64,000 nt of DNA from DATBSL01 sp963729875 (GTDB taxonomy: Bacteria > Acidobacteriota > Vicinamibacteria > Fen-336). The stretch spans positions 620,001-684,000 of the forward strand of contig CAVSPR010000006.1 of assembly GCA_963729875.1 (NCBI GenBank), given 5' to 3'. A program made the position numbers and the translations under genes. Shown in pieces: positions 25,966 to 35,025 of the stretch. Within the stretch, counting starts at the first letter, position 1. The number at the start of each line of letters is the position of its first letter. The notes beneath the pieces were generated by a model that searched no databases, was not told the origin of the DNA, and was given only the letters and a program-made list of their open reading frames with translations.

Positions 25966-26612
25966 CGCACGGCCTCGACGAGAGATCGCGCGGCCCTCTC
26001 CGGGTCTCCGCCGGCGAAGGCGGCCGCCCCCGCCACCACGATCTCCACGCCCGCCTCGACGACGGTCCGGACGTTGTCGAGGGTCACGCCGCCGTCGACC
26101 TGGATGCGGGCGCGCAGCCCGCGCTCGTCGAGCGTCCGGCGCAGCCGACGGATCTTGTCCAGGCTTCCGGGCAGGAACTTCTGGAACGAGAAGCCCGGAT
26201 TGACCGACATCACGAGCACGAAGTCCACCTCCGGCAGGATCTCCTCGAGCAGCCCGAGCGGCGTCGAGGGGTTGAGCGCGACGCCCGGGCGCACGCCCCG
26301 CTCCCGCAGGTGGTCGACCGCCCTCTGCAGGTGGGGAAGGGCCTCGACGTGGAGGCTGACCGACGCGGCCCCGGCGTCCACGAACGCGTCGAGATGGCGC
26401 TCCGCGTCCTCGATCATCAGGTGCACGTCGATGGGCAGGCCAGTGGCGCGACGGCAGGCCTGGACCACGGCAGGACCGAGCGTGATGTTCGGCACGAAGC
26501 GCCCGTCCATGACGTCCACGTGGACGAGGCCGGCGCCACCGCGCTCGACGGCGGCGATCTCGTCGGCGAGGTGGCCGAGGTCGCAGGCGAGGATCGAGGG
26601 CGCGAGGATCAC
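25962..26612 (-). CDS. rpe: Ribulose-phosphate 3-epimerase
   Basis: A 216-residue TIM barrel that interconverts ribulose 5-phosphate and xylulose 5-phosphate. Signature blocks: ILAPSILACDLGHLADEI, HVDVMDGRFVPNITLGPAVV, DVHLMIEDAERHLDAFVDAG, VLVMSVNPGFSFQKFLPGSL and IQVDGGVTLDNV, containing the metal His and Asp residues. The start is GTG 26612, which forms a GTGA with the PASTA protein stop. Complete and typical in length. Confidence 0.94.
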   Translation of the reverse strand: MILAPSILACDLGHLADEIAAVERGGAGLVHVDVMDGRFVPNITLGPAVVQACRRATGLPIDVHLMIEDAERHLDAFVDAGAASVSLHVEALPHLQRAVDHLRERGVRPGVALNPSTPLGLLEEILPEVDFVLVMSVNPGFSFQKFLPGSLDKIRRLRRTLDERGLRARIQVDGGVTLDNVRTVVEAGVEIVVAGAAAFAGGDPERAARSLVEAVR

Positions 26613-27386
26613 GAGGCCGCCTTGCTCACGTCGAGGCTGAGGGCCGTCCTCGGGCTGACCGGATGGCCCGCCGAGGGCGTCTGCCGCAGCACGATGCCGG
26701 GCGCCACCCCCGGGTAGGTGCGGTAGCGCACGTCCGACACCTTCAGCCCGGCCGCCTGGAGAGCGGCGAGGACGGGCCCCGCCTCTCGCCCGATGAGGTC
26801 CGGCATCACGTAGCTCGCACCTCCCGGGCCGCGGCTCACGAGCAGGGAAGCACCGCCCGTCGAGAGGTCGGCCTCGCCGGCCGGGGGACGCTGGACGAGC
26901 ACCGTGCCCTCCGCGGCAGCGTCCGGGATCTCCACCACGCGGGCCAGGGGGACGCCGGCCTGCTCGAGCGCCATCCGCGCGGTGCGCGCGGACTCGCCCT
27001 CGACCGCGGGCACGCTGACCCGCCGGGGGCCGAGGCTGAGCCAGACCCGCACCGCCCGATGAGCCTTGAGCGTCGCCCCGGGGGGCGGCTCCTGGCTCAC
27101 GACGTGCTCGGCCGGCACCGCGGCCTCGTGCCGCCGCCCCTCGATGCGCAGGGCCAGGCCGTCGCGCTCGGCGAGGGCGCCCGCGTCGGCCAGCGGCCCG
27201 GCCGACGAGCGACGGAACGGTCACGTCACGCGAGGCGAGGACGACCCGCATGGTCACGAGGGCGCTCGCCCCGGCGGTAGCGAGCAGGGCGGCCGCGAGC
27301 AGGGCGTTCTGGCCGACGAGGCGGAGGATCTTGGAAGGGCTCAAGGCGTGGGAGGCGCGTTCGTTGCGCGGAGTCGAGGTTACCAC
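26609..27386 (-). CDS. Membrane-anchored PASTA-domain protein, one frameshift
   Basis: About 259 residues. A short cytosolic N terminus is followed by one membrane helix (NALLAAALLATAGASALVTM) and then three PASTA repeats, recognised by V.VPSLVG at the first, VSVPAVEGESARTARMALEQ at the second and YVMPDLIGREAGPVLAALQA at the third. Gly-Val and Pro-rich returns separate them (QEPPPGATL, QRPPAGEADL, RQTPSAGHPV). No kinase domain is attached. PASTA domains bind muropeptides in other proteins. The frame breaks near 27205. The GTG 27386 start overlaps the rsmB stop. In this operon position the gene often accompanies def-fmt-rsmB-rpe. Confidence 0.8.
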
Positions 27387-28698
27387 ATCCCCTCGGCGGG
27401 TCCCGCGCGGCGCAGGCACGCGGCGAAGAAGCCGTCCGCGCGGTGAACGGACGGGTCGACCCTGAGGAAGGCCCCCGCGCGGAAGGGTGCCGACCAGGGC
27501 GGGTGGGTCCTCGGCCCCGAACTCCGGGTGGGCCTGCGAGGAAGGGCCCCACCACCCCTTCGTTCTCCTCGGGCTCGAGGGAGCAGGTGGCGTAGACGAG
27601 CCGCCCGCCGGGGCGCACGAGCGGCGCGAGGCTCTCGAGCAGGGCCGCCTGCCGGGCGGCGTGCCGCCCGACCTCTTCCGGTTCGAGCCGCCAGCGCAGG
27701 TCGGGGTTGCGGCCGAGCGTGCCGAGGCCGCTGCAGGGCGCGTCGAGGAGAACGGTGTCGAACCGGCACGCGAAGGGAGGGCTCGTCGCGTCCGCCGCGA
27801 CGACCGAGACGTTCGTCGGCGCCCCACCGGGAGCGCAGGCGGGCGAGGGTGGCCAGGCGCCGCCGCGAGGCCTCGGCCGCGACGACACGCGTGCTCCCGC
27901 CTCCGAGGTCGCCGATGAGGAGCGCCTTTCCCCCGGGAGCGGCGCACGCGTCGAGAACGAGACCCTCGCCGGCGGCGAGGCGGCCGACGAGCTGCGAGCC
28001 GGCGTCCTGGACGTAGACCGACCCCTTCGGCGGCCAGGGCAGAGAGCCGTCGACCCTCCGGCGCCTCGAAGGCGCCCGGACACAGCGCGACGTCGCGCGC
28101 CTCGACGCCCGCCTCGGCCAGACGCTCGCGGGCGTCGAGGCGCCGGGGGTTCAGGCGGAAGTACGTCGGGGGAACCTCGAGCGCGGCGCGGGCGCGCGCC
28201 GTGGCCGGGCCCGCCCCCAGCTGCGAGAGCCAGCGCTCCGCGAGCCAGCGCGGGAGCGACCCCGCCGAGGTGAGCCACCGCAGCGCGTCCGCGTTCGGGT
28301 CGGGTTCCGCGGGGGGGCCTTCGCGCAGGAGCCGGCGCAGGATGGCGTTCGCGAAGCCGGCTGCCCGCGGCTCGACCGCGCGGGCGAGCTCGACCGTCTC
28401 GGAGACGGCGGCGTGCGGGGGGACCCGCAGGTACAGCAGCTGGTAGGCGCCCAGCCGCAGGGCGTCGAGGACGCCGGGGTCGACGTCCTCGAGTGGCCGG
28501 CTCGAGAGGCCCGCGAGGACGTAGTCCAGCCAGCCGCGGCGCCGCAGCGTCCCGAGCACGATCTCGTGGACGAGACCCCGGTCCCGGGCGTCGAGGCGCT
28601 CTACTGCGCGGCGCGGCGAGAGCGTCCGCCAGCGTGACCCGTCCGGCGGACAGCCGGCGCAGGACGTCGAGGGCCGCGGTGCGGGCGGGCGCCGGCAA
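27380..28698 (-). CDS. rsmB: 16S rRNA m5C967 methyltransferase RsmB, frameshifted
   Basis: Methylates C967 of 16S rRNA. The N-terminal NusB-like domain reads LDYVLAGLSSRPLEDVDPGV, LDALRLGAYQLLYLRVPPHA and AVSETVELARAVEPRAAGFA in one frame. The SAM-dependent part has LDACAAPGGK-like sequence near 27930, LLDAPCSGLGTLGRNPDLRW (the first Cys) and VYATCSLEPEENEG (the catalytic Cys). At least four frame breaks are needed. The start is a TTG at 28698, six bases after the fmt stop; no ATG or GTG fits. The stop TAA at 27380-27382 follows GPAEGMW. Function is secure from the motifs. Confidence 0.85.
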
Positions 28699-28701
28699 GG
28701 G

Positions 28702-29637
28702 TCAGCCCAGCCGTGCGCCCGGGCGCAGGCGCGCGCCGGAGGCCCAGGCCGCCGCCGTCATGGCGCGTCGGCTCTCCGGCTGGACCTCGAGCAGGAGCAG
28801 CCGGGACCCGTCGCCGCAGGCGACGCGCACGCCCGCGCCGTCGATCGCCACGACCGTCCCCGCCTCCGCCGCGGGCCCGGCGCCCGGGACCTCGCGCACG
28901 CGCAGCACCTTCAGGAGCCGCCCGTCGTGGAACGTGAAGGCCCCGGGCCAGGGGTGGAACCCGCGCGCCCGGCAGCGGGTGGCGGCGGCGGGCCGCGACC
29001 AGTCGATCCGGCCGTCCTCCTTCTTCAGGATCGGGGCGAGCGTCGCCCGCGCGTGGTCCTGGGGCACCGGGACGAGGGTCCCGTCGCCGAGGCCCCGCAC
29101 GGTCTCGAGCAGCACGTCGGCGCCGAGGTGGGCGAGGCGGGCCTCGAGCTCCGCCGCCGTCTCCTCGGGGCCGATCGGCGTCGAGCGCGCGAGCAGCGTC
29201 GGACCGGTGTCGAGCCCCTCGTCGATCAGCATCGTGGTGACCCCGGTCCCGCTCTCGCCGCCGGCGATCGCCCACTGGATGGGCGCCGCCCCCCGGAGCC
29301 TGGGGAGCAGCGAGGCGTGCACGTTGACCGTCCCGCGCGGGGCGATGTCGATGACGCTTCGCGGGAGGATCTGGCCGAACGCCACCACCACCTGCAGCTC
29401 CGGCTCGAGCCGGCGCAGCGCCTCCTGGGCCTCGGGCTCGCGCACGCGCCGGAGCTGGAGGACGGGGATGCCTCGCCGCTCGGCCACCGGCTTGAGCGGG
29501 GGAGGGGCCATCGCCTGGCCGCGCCCCTTCTCGCGGTCCGGCTGCGTGACGAGAGCGGGGACCTCGTGGCCGGCGTCGAGGAGCGCCTCGAAACAGGGAA
29601 TGGCGAAGGCCCCGCTGCCGAGGAACACGATCCGCAC
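28702..29637 (-). CDS. fmt: Methionyl-tRNA formyltransferase
   Basis: A 311-residue Fmt that formylates initiator Met-tRNA using 10-formyl-THF. The catalytic motif is NVHASLLPRLRGAAPIQWAI (Asn and His), the catalytic Asp is in GLDTGPTLL, and HPWPGAFTFHDGRLLKVLRV begins the OB-fold tRNA-binding domain. Residues MRIVFLGSGAFAIPCFEALL start the Rossmann-like domain. GTG 29637 is five bases after the def stop, so def and fmt form a pair as in most bacteria. No frame breaks. Confidence 0.93.
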   Translation of the reverse strand: MRIVFLGSGAFAIPCFEALLDAGHEVPALVTQPDREKGRGQAMAPPPLKPVAERRGIPVLQLRRVREPEAQEALRRLEPELQVVVAFGQILPRSVIDIAPRGTVNVHASLLPRLRGAAPIQWAIAGGESGTGVTTMLIDEGLDTGPTLLARSTPIGPEETAAELEARLAHLGADVLLETVRGLGDGTLVPVPQDHARATLAPILKKEDGRIDWSRPAAATRCRARGFHPWPGAFTFHDGRLLKVLRVREVPGAGPAAEAGTVVAIDGAGVRVACGDGSRLLLLEVQPESRRAMTAAAWASGARLRPGARLG

Positions 29638-29642
29638 GGGGT

Positions 29643-30161
29643 CTACTCCTCCTCCCAGCCCTCCCGGGCCTTCTTGCGCAGCTTGCGCTTCATGAGGTCG
29701 CGCTTGAGCGGCGAGAGGCGGTCCACGAAGAGCAGCCCGTCGACGTGGTCGATCTCGTGGCAGAAGGCCCGGGCCAGCAGCTCGGTGGCCGTGTAGACCC
29801 GCTCGCGGCCCTCCGGGTCGAGGCCCCTCACCACGACCCGGGCCGGCCGGGCCGGCGAGCCCCCGTAGCCCGGGACCGAGAGGCAGCCCTCCTCGTGCTT
29901 CTGCTCGCCCTCGCGCTCCAGGAACTCGGGGTTGACCAGCCTGATGACCTGGGAGGGGTCCTCGCCCACGGACAGGTCGATCACGATCGCCCGGAGCGGC
30001 ACGCCGACCTGCGGCGCGGCGAGGCCGATGCCGGGGGCCGCGTACATCGTCGCGATCATGTCGTCGAGGAGGGAGCGGATCGCGTCGTCGATCCGCTCCA
30101 CGGGGGCGGCGGATGCGTGCAGGACCGGGTCGCCGTACTTGACGATCGGGCGGATGGGCAT
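29643..30161 (-). CDS. def: Peptide deformylase
   Basis: A 172-residue metal-dependent deformylase that removes the formyl group from nascent peptides. All three motifs are exact: GIGLAAPQVGV, EEGCLSVPGY (metal Cys) and FCHEIDHVDG (HExxH, metal His pair). Short basic tail (KRDLMKRKLRKKAREG) after the catalytic domain. It lies 12 bases downstream of aroC and just upstream of fmt. Confidence 0.95.
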   Translation of the reverse strand: MPIRPIVKYGDPVLHASAAPVERIDDAIRSLLDDMIATMYAAPGIGLAAPQVGVPLRAIVIDLSVGEDPSQVIRLVNPEFLEREGEQKHEEGCLSVPGYGGSPARPARVVVRGLDPEGRERVYTATELLARAFCHEIDHVDGLLFVDRLSPLKRDLMKRKLRKKAREGWEEE

Positions 30162-30173
30162 GGCCGAGGGGGA

Positions 30174-31388
30174 TTATCGCCGGATTCGGGCCCGGCGAGG
30201 CCTCACCGGGGGCCGGCGAGCCGCGCGTTGCCGGGCCCGGGTCGTCTCGAGGTGCGCGAGGAGCTCCTCGAGAGAGTCGCCCCCCGCCTTCTCGAGCAGG
30301 GCGTCGGCCAGGACCAGCGCGAGCATGGCCTCGGCCACGACGCCGGCGGCGGGCACCACGCAGGTGTCGCTCCGCTCGACGGAGGCCTTCTGGGGCTCGC
30401 CGGTGGCGAGGTCGACCGACCGCAGGGCGATGAGCAGGGTGGGGATGGGCTTCACGACCGCGAGGGCCCGGATCTCCTCGCCGTTCGTGACCCCACCCTC
30501 CAGGCCGCCAGCGCGGTTCGTGGGTCGCTCCAGCCCGGCCTCGGGCTCCCACAGGATCTCGTCGTGGAACGCGGAGCCGCGCGTCTGCGCTCCGGCGAAG
30601 CCCTCCCCGATCGCCACCGCCTTCACCGCGTGGATCGACATGAGCGCCTGCGCGATCCTCCCGTCGAGCCGACGGTCCCACTGGGCGAAGGACCCGAGGC
30701 CGGCCGGCACGCCGCGCGCGATCACCTCCACCGTCCCGCCCACGGAGTCGCCGTCCTTCCGGGCCCGGTCGATCGCGGCGACCATCGCCTCCGCCACCCC
30801 GGGGTCCACGCACCGGACCGGGCTCTCCTCCACGCGGTCGAGGGCTTCCCACGCCGCGGGTCCGGCGGGCAGCGCCGCCTCGCCGATGCGGACGACGTGG
30901 CTGCGCACCTCCGCCCCCGCCTCCCGCAGCAGGGCCCGGGCCAGGGCCCCGGCCGCCACTCGGGCCGTGGTCTCCCGCGCGCTCGCCCTCTCGACGACGT
31001 TACGCAGGTCGGTGGTCCCGTACTTGAGGGCACCGGCGAGGTCCGCGTGCCCGGGCCGGGGGTAGCGAAGGCGCCGGCGCTCCCGTGCCGCGTCGGGTTG
31101 CGGGTCGGGCGACATCACGTCCGCCCAGCTCTCGTGGTCGCGGTTGCGGACGAGCAGGGCGACCGGCGAGCCCAGCGTCCGACCGTGGCGCACGCCGGAG
31201 AGGAGCTCGACCGTGTCGGTCTCGATCTTCATGCGCCCGCCGCGGCCGTAGCCGCCCTGGCGGCGCCGCAGGTCGGCGTCGATCGCCGCGCGCTCCACCG
31301 GCACTCCGGCGGGCAGCCCGTCCACGACGACGGTCAGGCCGGGTCCGTGAGACTCGCCCGCGGTGAGAAAGCGCAGCACGCGGGCCAT
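30174..31388 (-). CDS. aroC: Chorismate synthase
   Basis: A 404-residue FMN-dependent enzyme that makes chorismate from EPSP, the last shared step to aromatic amino acids. Markers: FLTAGESHGPGLTVVVDGLP, RRRQGGYGRGGRMKIETD, VRNRDHESW, RPGHADLAGALKYGTTDLRN, RASARETTARVAAGA, GSAFHDEI and AGGLEGGVTNGEEI. The C terminus has an Arg-rich tail of about 20 residues beyond the family core. ATG 31388 is used instead of an ATG five codons upstream because the conserved N terminus begins here. Heads the aroC-def-fmt-rsmB operon. Confidence 0.94.
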   Translation of the reverse strand: MARVLRFLTAGESHGPGLTVVVDGLPAGVPVERAAIDADLRRRQGGYGRGGRMKIETDTVELLSGVRHGRTLGSPVALLVRNRDHESWADVMSPDPQPDAARERRRLRYPRPGHADLAGALKYGTTDLRNVVERASARETTARVAAGALARALLREAGAEVRSHVVRIGEAALPAGPAAWEALDRVEESPVRCVDPGVAEAMVAAIDRARKDGDSVGGTVEVIARGVPAGLGSFAQWDRRLDGRIAQALMSIHAVKAVAIGEGFAGAQTRGSAFHDEILWEPEAGLERPTNRAGGLEGGVTNGEEIRALAVVKPIPTLLIALRSVDLATGEPQKASVERSDTCVVPAAGVVAEAMLALVLADALLEKAGGDSLEELLAHLETTRARQRAARRPPVRPRRARIRR

Positions 31389-31540
31389 CGTGGAGCAACG
31401 CATTCCGTGCTGTCAAGGAACGGGGCAGTGTGACGCTCCATTTTGTGTGACAGCGCGCGCCGCGGCCATGGCGGCCTCCCGTTAGTCTCCGCCCCCGTCC
31501 CGGTGCTCGCGGGACGTCGTCGCCTGAAAGGGAGGGACGG
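31389..31540. promoter_or_regulatory. Divergent control region between aroC and the sigma-54 activator
   Basis: 152 bases. It contains a direct repeat of GTGTGAC (31428-31434 and 31445-31451, 17 bases start to start). On the minus strand a TTGACA (31416-31411) could be an aroC -35, but any -10 would run into the start codon. The plus-strand gene has GGGAGGGACGG before its ATG. No TGGCAC-N5-TTGC sigma-54 site was seen here. Confidence 0.35.
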
Positions 31541-32626
31541 ATGGAGTGCGAAAAGCGGACTCTCGCCGGGCTGCTCGGCCGCTGTCCGGCGATGGAGCGC
31601 GTGAGGCGGAGCGTGGCGCTGTTCGGGCCGAGCGACCTGCGCGTCCACGTCTTCGGGGAGTCGGGGACTGGGAAGGAGGGGGTCGCCAAGGCGCTCCACG
31701 AGGCCTCGCCCCGCGCGCGGCGCCGCCTGGTGGCGGTGAACGTCGCGGGCTTCAGCGACGAGCTCGTCGTGGGGGAGCTCTTCGGCCACTCACGCGGCGC
31801 GTTCACGGGGGCGGTCGCCGCCCGCGACGGCTACGTGGCCGAGGCCGACGGGGGCACCCTCTTCATCGACGAGGTGGGGGAGATGTCGCCCCTGGCGCAG
31901 GTGCGGCTCCTGCGGTTCCTCGAGGACGGCGAGTACCAGAGGCTGGGCGAGACGGCGCCGAGGCGAGCGGACGTTCGCGTGATCAGCGCCACCAACGCCG
32001 ACCTCGCCCGTCGCGTGCGGGAGGGGCGCTTCCGGCTGGATCTCTGGTTCCGGCTCAAGGGGGAGCTGCTCGTCCTGCCGCCCCTGCGCGACCGCGGGGC
32101 GGACGTGCTCCTGCTCGCCCGTCACTTCCTGCGGACGCACGCGACCGCCCGAGGCGTCCCGCCGCCCGCCTTGTCCCGCGAGGCGGAGGCGGCCCTGCTC
32201 GCCCACCCGTGGCCCGGGAACGTCCGCGAGCTCCAGAGCGAGATGCGGCGCCTCGTCGTGGGAGTGGAGGGCCGAGCGGTGTGCGTCGAGGATCTCTCTG
32301 ACGACATCAGGGGGAAGCCGGCCCGCCGCACCGGGACGCTGAAGGCCGCCGTCGAGCGCCACGAGGCCGAGATCGTCTGGCTGGCGCTCGAGCGCCACGG
32401 CGGGAGCCTGGCCCGCGCCGCCGCCGAGCTCGGCATGACCCGCCAGGGCCTCTGGGCCAAGGTCCGCCGCCTGGGGCTCGACGAGCGGGGGCGCGCGAAG
32501 GGGTGCTATCCTCGCCGGCCATCGCCGGGGGAAGCGGAGTGCGAGAGGCAGAGCGGCGAAACCGCGGCTTCGGAACGGGGCTGCGCTCGATGGTCGGGAG
32601 CTGGCGCCTGCTCTCCGTTTGCCTGA
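31541..32626 (+). CDS. Sigma-54-dependent transcriptional activator without receiver domain
   Basis: 361 residues beginning almost directly with the AAA+ domain. Walker A is GESGTGKEGVAKAL, the sigma-54 contact loop is RGAFTGAVAA (intact GAFTGA), Walker B is GGTLFIDEVGEMSPLAQVRL and the arginine-finger region is FRLDLWFRLKGELLVLPPLR. A Fis-type helix-turn-helix follows (LARAAAELGMTRQGLWAKVR). No phospho-acceptor or sensor domain precedes it, so activity may be set by expression or by a partner. The last 60 residues after the HTH are low-complexity and overlap the next gene; a lost stop near 32500 is possible. Target unknown. Confidence 0.85.
   Translation: MECEKRTLAGLLGRCPAMERVRRSVALFGPSDLRVHVFGESGTGKEGVAKALHEASPRARRRLVAVNVAGFSDELVVGELFGHSRGAFTGAVAARDGYVAEADGGTLFIDEVGEMSPLAQVRLLRFLEDGEYQRLGETAPRRADVRVISATNADLARRVREGRFRLDLWFRLKGELLVLPPLRDRGADVLLLARHFLRTHATARGVPPPALSREAEAALLAHPWPGNVRELQSEMRRLVVGVEGRAVCVEDLSDDIRGKPARRTGTLKAAVERHEAEIVWLALERHGGSLARAAAELGMTRQGLWAKVRRLGLDERGRAKGCYPRRPSPGEAECERQSGETAASERGCARWSGAGACSPFA
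32504..32512 (+). promoter_or_regulatory. Extended -10 (TGCTATCCT) before the AmpG-like gene
   Basis: TGC then TATCCT, identical to the element upstream of ribH at 40907-40915. Predicted start near 32519, leaving about 20 bases of leader that include CGGGGGAAG before GTG 32539. Located inside the 3' end of the activator gene. Confidence 0.35.
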
Positions 32627-34110
32627 TGTCCTTCTCCTCGGGCCTGCCCCTCGGCCTCGTCTGGCTGGCCATCCCCGCCTGGATGGCCCGCGTCGGCGTC
32701 GACATCAAGGTGATCGGCCTCTTCACGCTCGCCCAGGCGCCGTGGTCCTTCAAGCTGCTGTGGTCGCCCTCGATGGACCGCTTCCCCCCGCCGCTTCTCG
32801 GGCGCAAGCGGGGCTGGATCCTCGTGGGCCAGGTCGCGCTCCTCGCGCTCGGCCTGTGGCTGGCCGGCGTCTCGAGCCACCCCGAGGCCGTCTGGGTCAT
32901 CGGCGCCCTCGCCCTCGCGATCGCGTTCGCCTCGGCCACGCAGGACATCGCGATCGACGCCTACGCCGTCGAGGTGCTGCGGCGCGAGGAGCTGGGGTTC
33001 GCGAGCGGCGCCCGCACGGCGTTCTACCGGGCGGCCATGCTGGTCGCGGGCGGTGTCTCGATCACCCTCGCGGCGGAGACCTCGTGGGCGTTCGTGAACG
33101 TCCTGCTCGCGCTGCTCTACCTGCCCTTCATGCTCGTGACGGTCTTCGCCCCGGAGCCGGAGGAGCTGCCGGCGCCACCCCGCACGCTGCGCGAGGCCGT
33201 GTGGGGCCCGTTCGTCGGCTTCCTCGCGCAGCACCGCTCGCTCGAGATCCTCGCCTTCGTCGTCCTGTACAAGCTGAGCGACAACCTCACCCAGGCGCTC
33301 ACCCGGCCCTTCCTCGTCCAGGCGGGCTTCAACGACTTCGACGTCGGCGTGGCCACGGCCACCATCGGCCAGGCCGCGGCCATCCTCGGCACCCTCGCCG
33401 GCGGCCTCCTGACCGACCGCCTCGGCCTCGGCCGTGCCCTGTGGATCTTCGGCTTCCTCCAGATGGTCTCGAACCTCGGCTACGCGGCGGTCGCGCAGGT
33501 CGGGACGAACCGCCCGCTCATGTACGCGGCGCAGGCCTTCGAGCTGGGCTCGAGCGGCCTCGGGCAGGGGGCGTTCGGGGTCCTCCTCCTGCGGCTCACG
33601 CAGAAGCGGTTCTCCGCGACCCAGTACGCTCTCCTCTCGAGCCTGTTCACGCTGCCCCGGATCCTCTCGGGGCCGGTCGCCGGCGTCCTCGCCGATGCGA
33701 TGGGCTGGCGCGACTTCTTCGTCCTCACCGTGGTCTTCGGCGTGCCAGGCCTGGTGATGCTCGCGCGGTTCGTGCCGTGGGGCGTGAGGGACGTCGAGTT
33801 CGAAGTCCGGGCGCCGTCCTGGGGGCCGCCTCTCTCGCGCCGGGGCCTCGCCGCCCGCGCGGTCGTCGGTGGGGGGGTGGCCCTCGCCGTGGGGCTCGCC
33901 GGGCTGGCGCTCTCGGCCGGCCTCTCGGCTCTCCGTGCCGGCCGGGGCTTCACCGTTCTTCCCGCGCTGCAGGCCGTCGTGACCCCGTCGACCGTGCCCG
34001 AGTGGACGGTCACGGTCGGGCTCTGCGTCCTGGCCGCGCTCGGCGGCCTGGCCACCGCCGCCACGCTCGCCGCCCGCCGCGGGTTCGAGGCTGCCTCAGG
34101 AGCCCGGTAG
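32539..34110 (+). CDS. AmpG-like MFS permease
   Basis: A 523-residue membrane transporter with about 12-14 helices. The N-terminal helix FSSGLPLGLVWLAIPAWMA and the motif FASATQDIAIDAYAVEVLRR are close to the AmpG family, which imports anhydro-muropeptides for cell-wall recycling. RLGLGRALWIFGFLQMVSN and RILSGPVAGVLADAMG are MFS-type loops. The start at GTG 32539 follows a GGGGGAAG; an ATG at 32590 is the alternative. It is 15 bases into a tail-to-tail overlap with the heptosyltransferase gene. Substrate by family only. Confidence 0.78.
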   Translation: MREAERRNRGFGTGLRSMVGSWRLLSVCLMSFSSGLPLGLVWLAIPAWMARVGVDIKVIGLFTLAQAPWSFKLLWSPSMDRFPPPLLGRKRGWILVGQVALLALGLWLAGVSSHPEAVWVIGALALAIAFASATQDIAIDAYAVEVLRREELGFASGARTAFYRAAMLVAGGVSITLAAETSWAFVNVLLALLYLPFMLVTVFAPEPEELPAPPRTLREAVWGPFVGFLAQHRSLEILAFVVLYKLSDNLTQALTRPFLVQAGFNDFDVGVATATIGQAAAILGTLAGGLLTDRLGLGRALWIFGFLQMVSNLGYAAVAQVGTNRPLMYAAQAFELGSSGLGQGAFGVLLLRLTQKRFSATQYALLSSLFTLPRILSGPVAGVLADAMGWRDFFVLTVVFGVPGLVMLARFVPWGVRDVEFEVRAPSWGPPLSRRGLAARAVVGGGVALAVGLAGLALSAGLSALRAGRGFTVLPALQAVVTPSTVPEWTVTVGLCVLAALGGLATAATLAARRGFEAASGAR

Positions 34111-35013
34111 GGTCCCGCCGCCTGGGGACACGAGGGCGCGCGCCGCGGCCACGACCGGCTCGATCGCGAGATCCTCCAGCACGCCGCCGGGAGCGCGCAG
34201 GGTGCCGACGGCCGGCCCCACCGGACCCCACCGCGCGGGGTCCGTGGGGCCGAAGAGCGCGAGCGTCCTCGCCCCGCAGGCCGCGGCCAGGTGGGCGACA
34301 CCGGAGTCGTTCCCGAGAAAGAGGCCGGCCCCCGACAGGGCGGCGGCGAGGACGCGCAGGGGCCAGCCGCGAGCGTCGATCGCGCCCGGGGGGCTCGGCA
34401 GCGCCTCCTCCGCGGGGCCGCGCGCGAAAAGCCAGGGGCGCCCACCGCACAGCGCGCGCGCCGCCGCGGCAAACCGGTCGAGGGGCCAGTTCTTGCCGGG
34501 AGAGCCGCTGCCCGGGTGCACGGCGAGAAAGCCCGGGGCCAGCTCCCGCGTGAGTCGTTCGGCCTCCCGCCGCTCGGGCGCGGTGAACTCGAGCGGCGGC
34601 GGGTCCTCTCCGGGAGGGATCCCGAGGGGCTCGAGGGCGCCCGCGAGCCAGACCGAGGCGTGCGGCCCAGGCGGCGGTGGCGCGGGGTCCCGCGCGATCA
34701 GGCGGCGCGTTCGGCCCCGGAGCGCGCCGAGGAGCGGCTCGCCACGGGTGAACGCCACGACCGCGTCCGCCGAGCGGAGAGCCGAGCCCACGGGTCCCGC
34801 CGTTTCCGAGCCGGCGAGGATTGCCGCCATCTCGGCGCCGTCCCAGGGCAGGACCTCGTCGGCCTCGCCCGGACCCGGCCCGAGGAGCGCGGCGGCCGGC
34901 GCGGCCGGCGCGAGGAGGATGACGCGATGCCGGGCCCCGTGCAGGGCGGCGAAGGCGCGGCGCAGGAGAAGGAGGTCCCCGAGGGCGCCGGCGCGGACGA
35001 GCAGGACGCGCAG
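34096..35013 (-). CDS. Glycosyltransferase family 9 (heptosyltransferase-type), start uncertain
   Basis: The GT9 pattern is plain: N-terminal LRVLLVRAGALGDLLLLRRA, and C-terminal FLAVHPGSGSPGKNWPLDRF and LFLGNDSGVAHLAAACGART with LFGPTDPARWGPVG. These match ADP-heptose:LPS heptosyltransferases that build inner-core LPS. The frame runs back to a stop (TGA 35026-35028) that ends the neighbouring gene; between them only a CTG at 35011-35013 could start translation, so a frame break or a non-standard start is likely. The first ATG (34830) would lose the conserved N terminus. About 305 residues. Confidence 0.75.
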   Translation of the reverse strand: MRVLLVRAGALGDLLLLRRAFAALHGARHRVILLAPAAPAAALLGPGPGEADEVLPWDGAEMAAILAGSETAGPVGSALRSADAVVAFTRGEPLLGALRGRTRRLIARDPAPPPPGPHASVWLAGALEPLGIPPGEDPPPLEFTAPERREAERLTRELAPGFLAVHPGSGSPGKNWPLDRFAAAARALCGGRPWLFARGPAEEALPSPPGAIDARGWPLRVLAAALSGAGLFLGNDSGVAHLAAACGARTLALFGPTDPARWGPVGPAVGTLRAPGGVLEDLAIEPVVAAARALVSPGGGTLPGS

Positions 35014-35025
35014 CGGGCGTTCCGG

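Noticed and set aside
31400..31420. aroC promoter from TTGACA on the minus strand
   Set aside because: At 17-18 bases the -10 would be CCACGA or CACGAT, the latter running into the ATG, and it matches consensus poorly; kept only as a remark.
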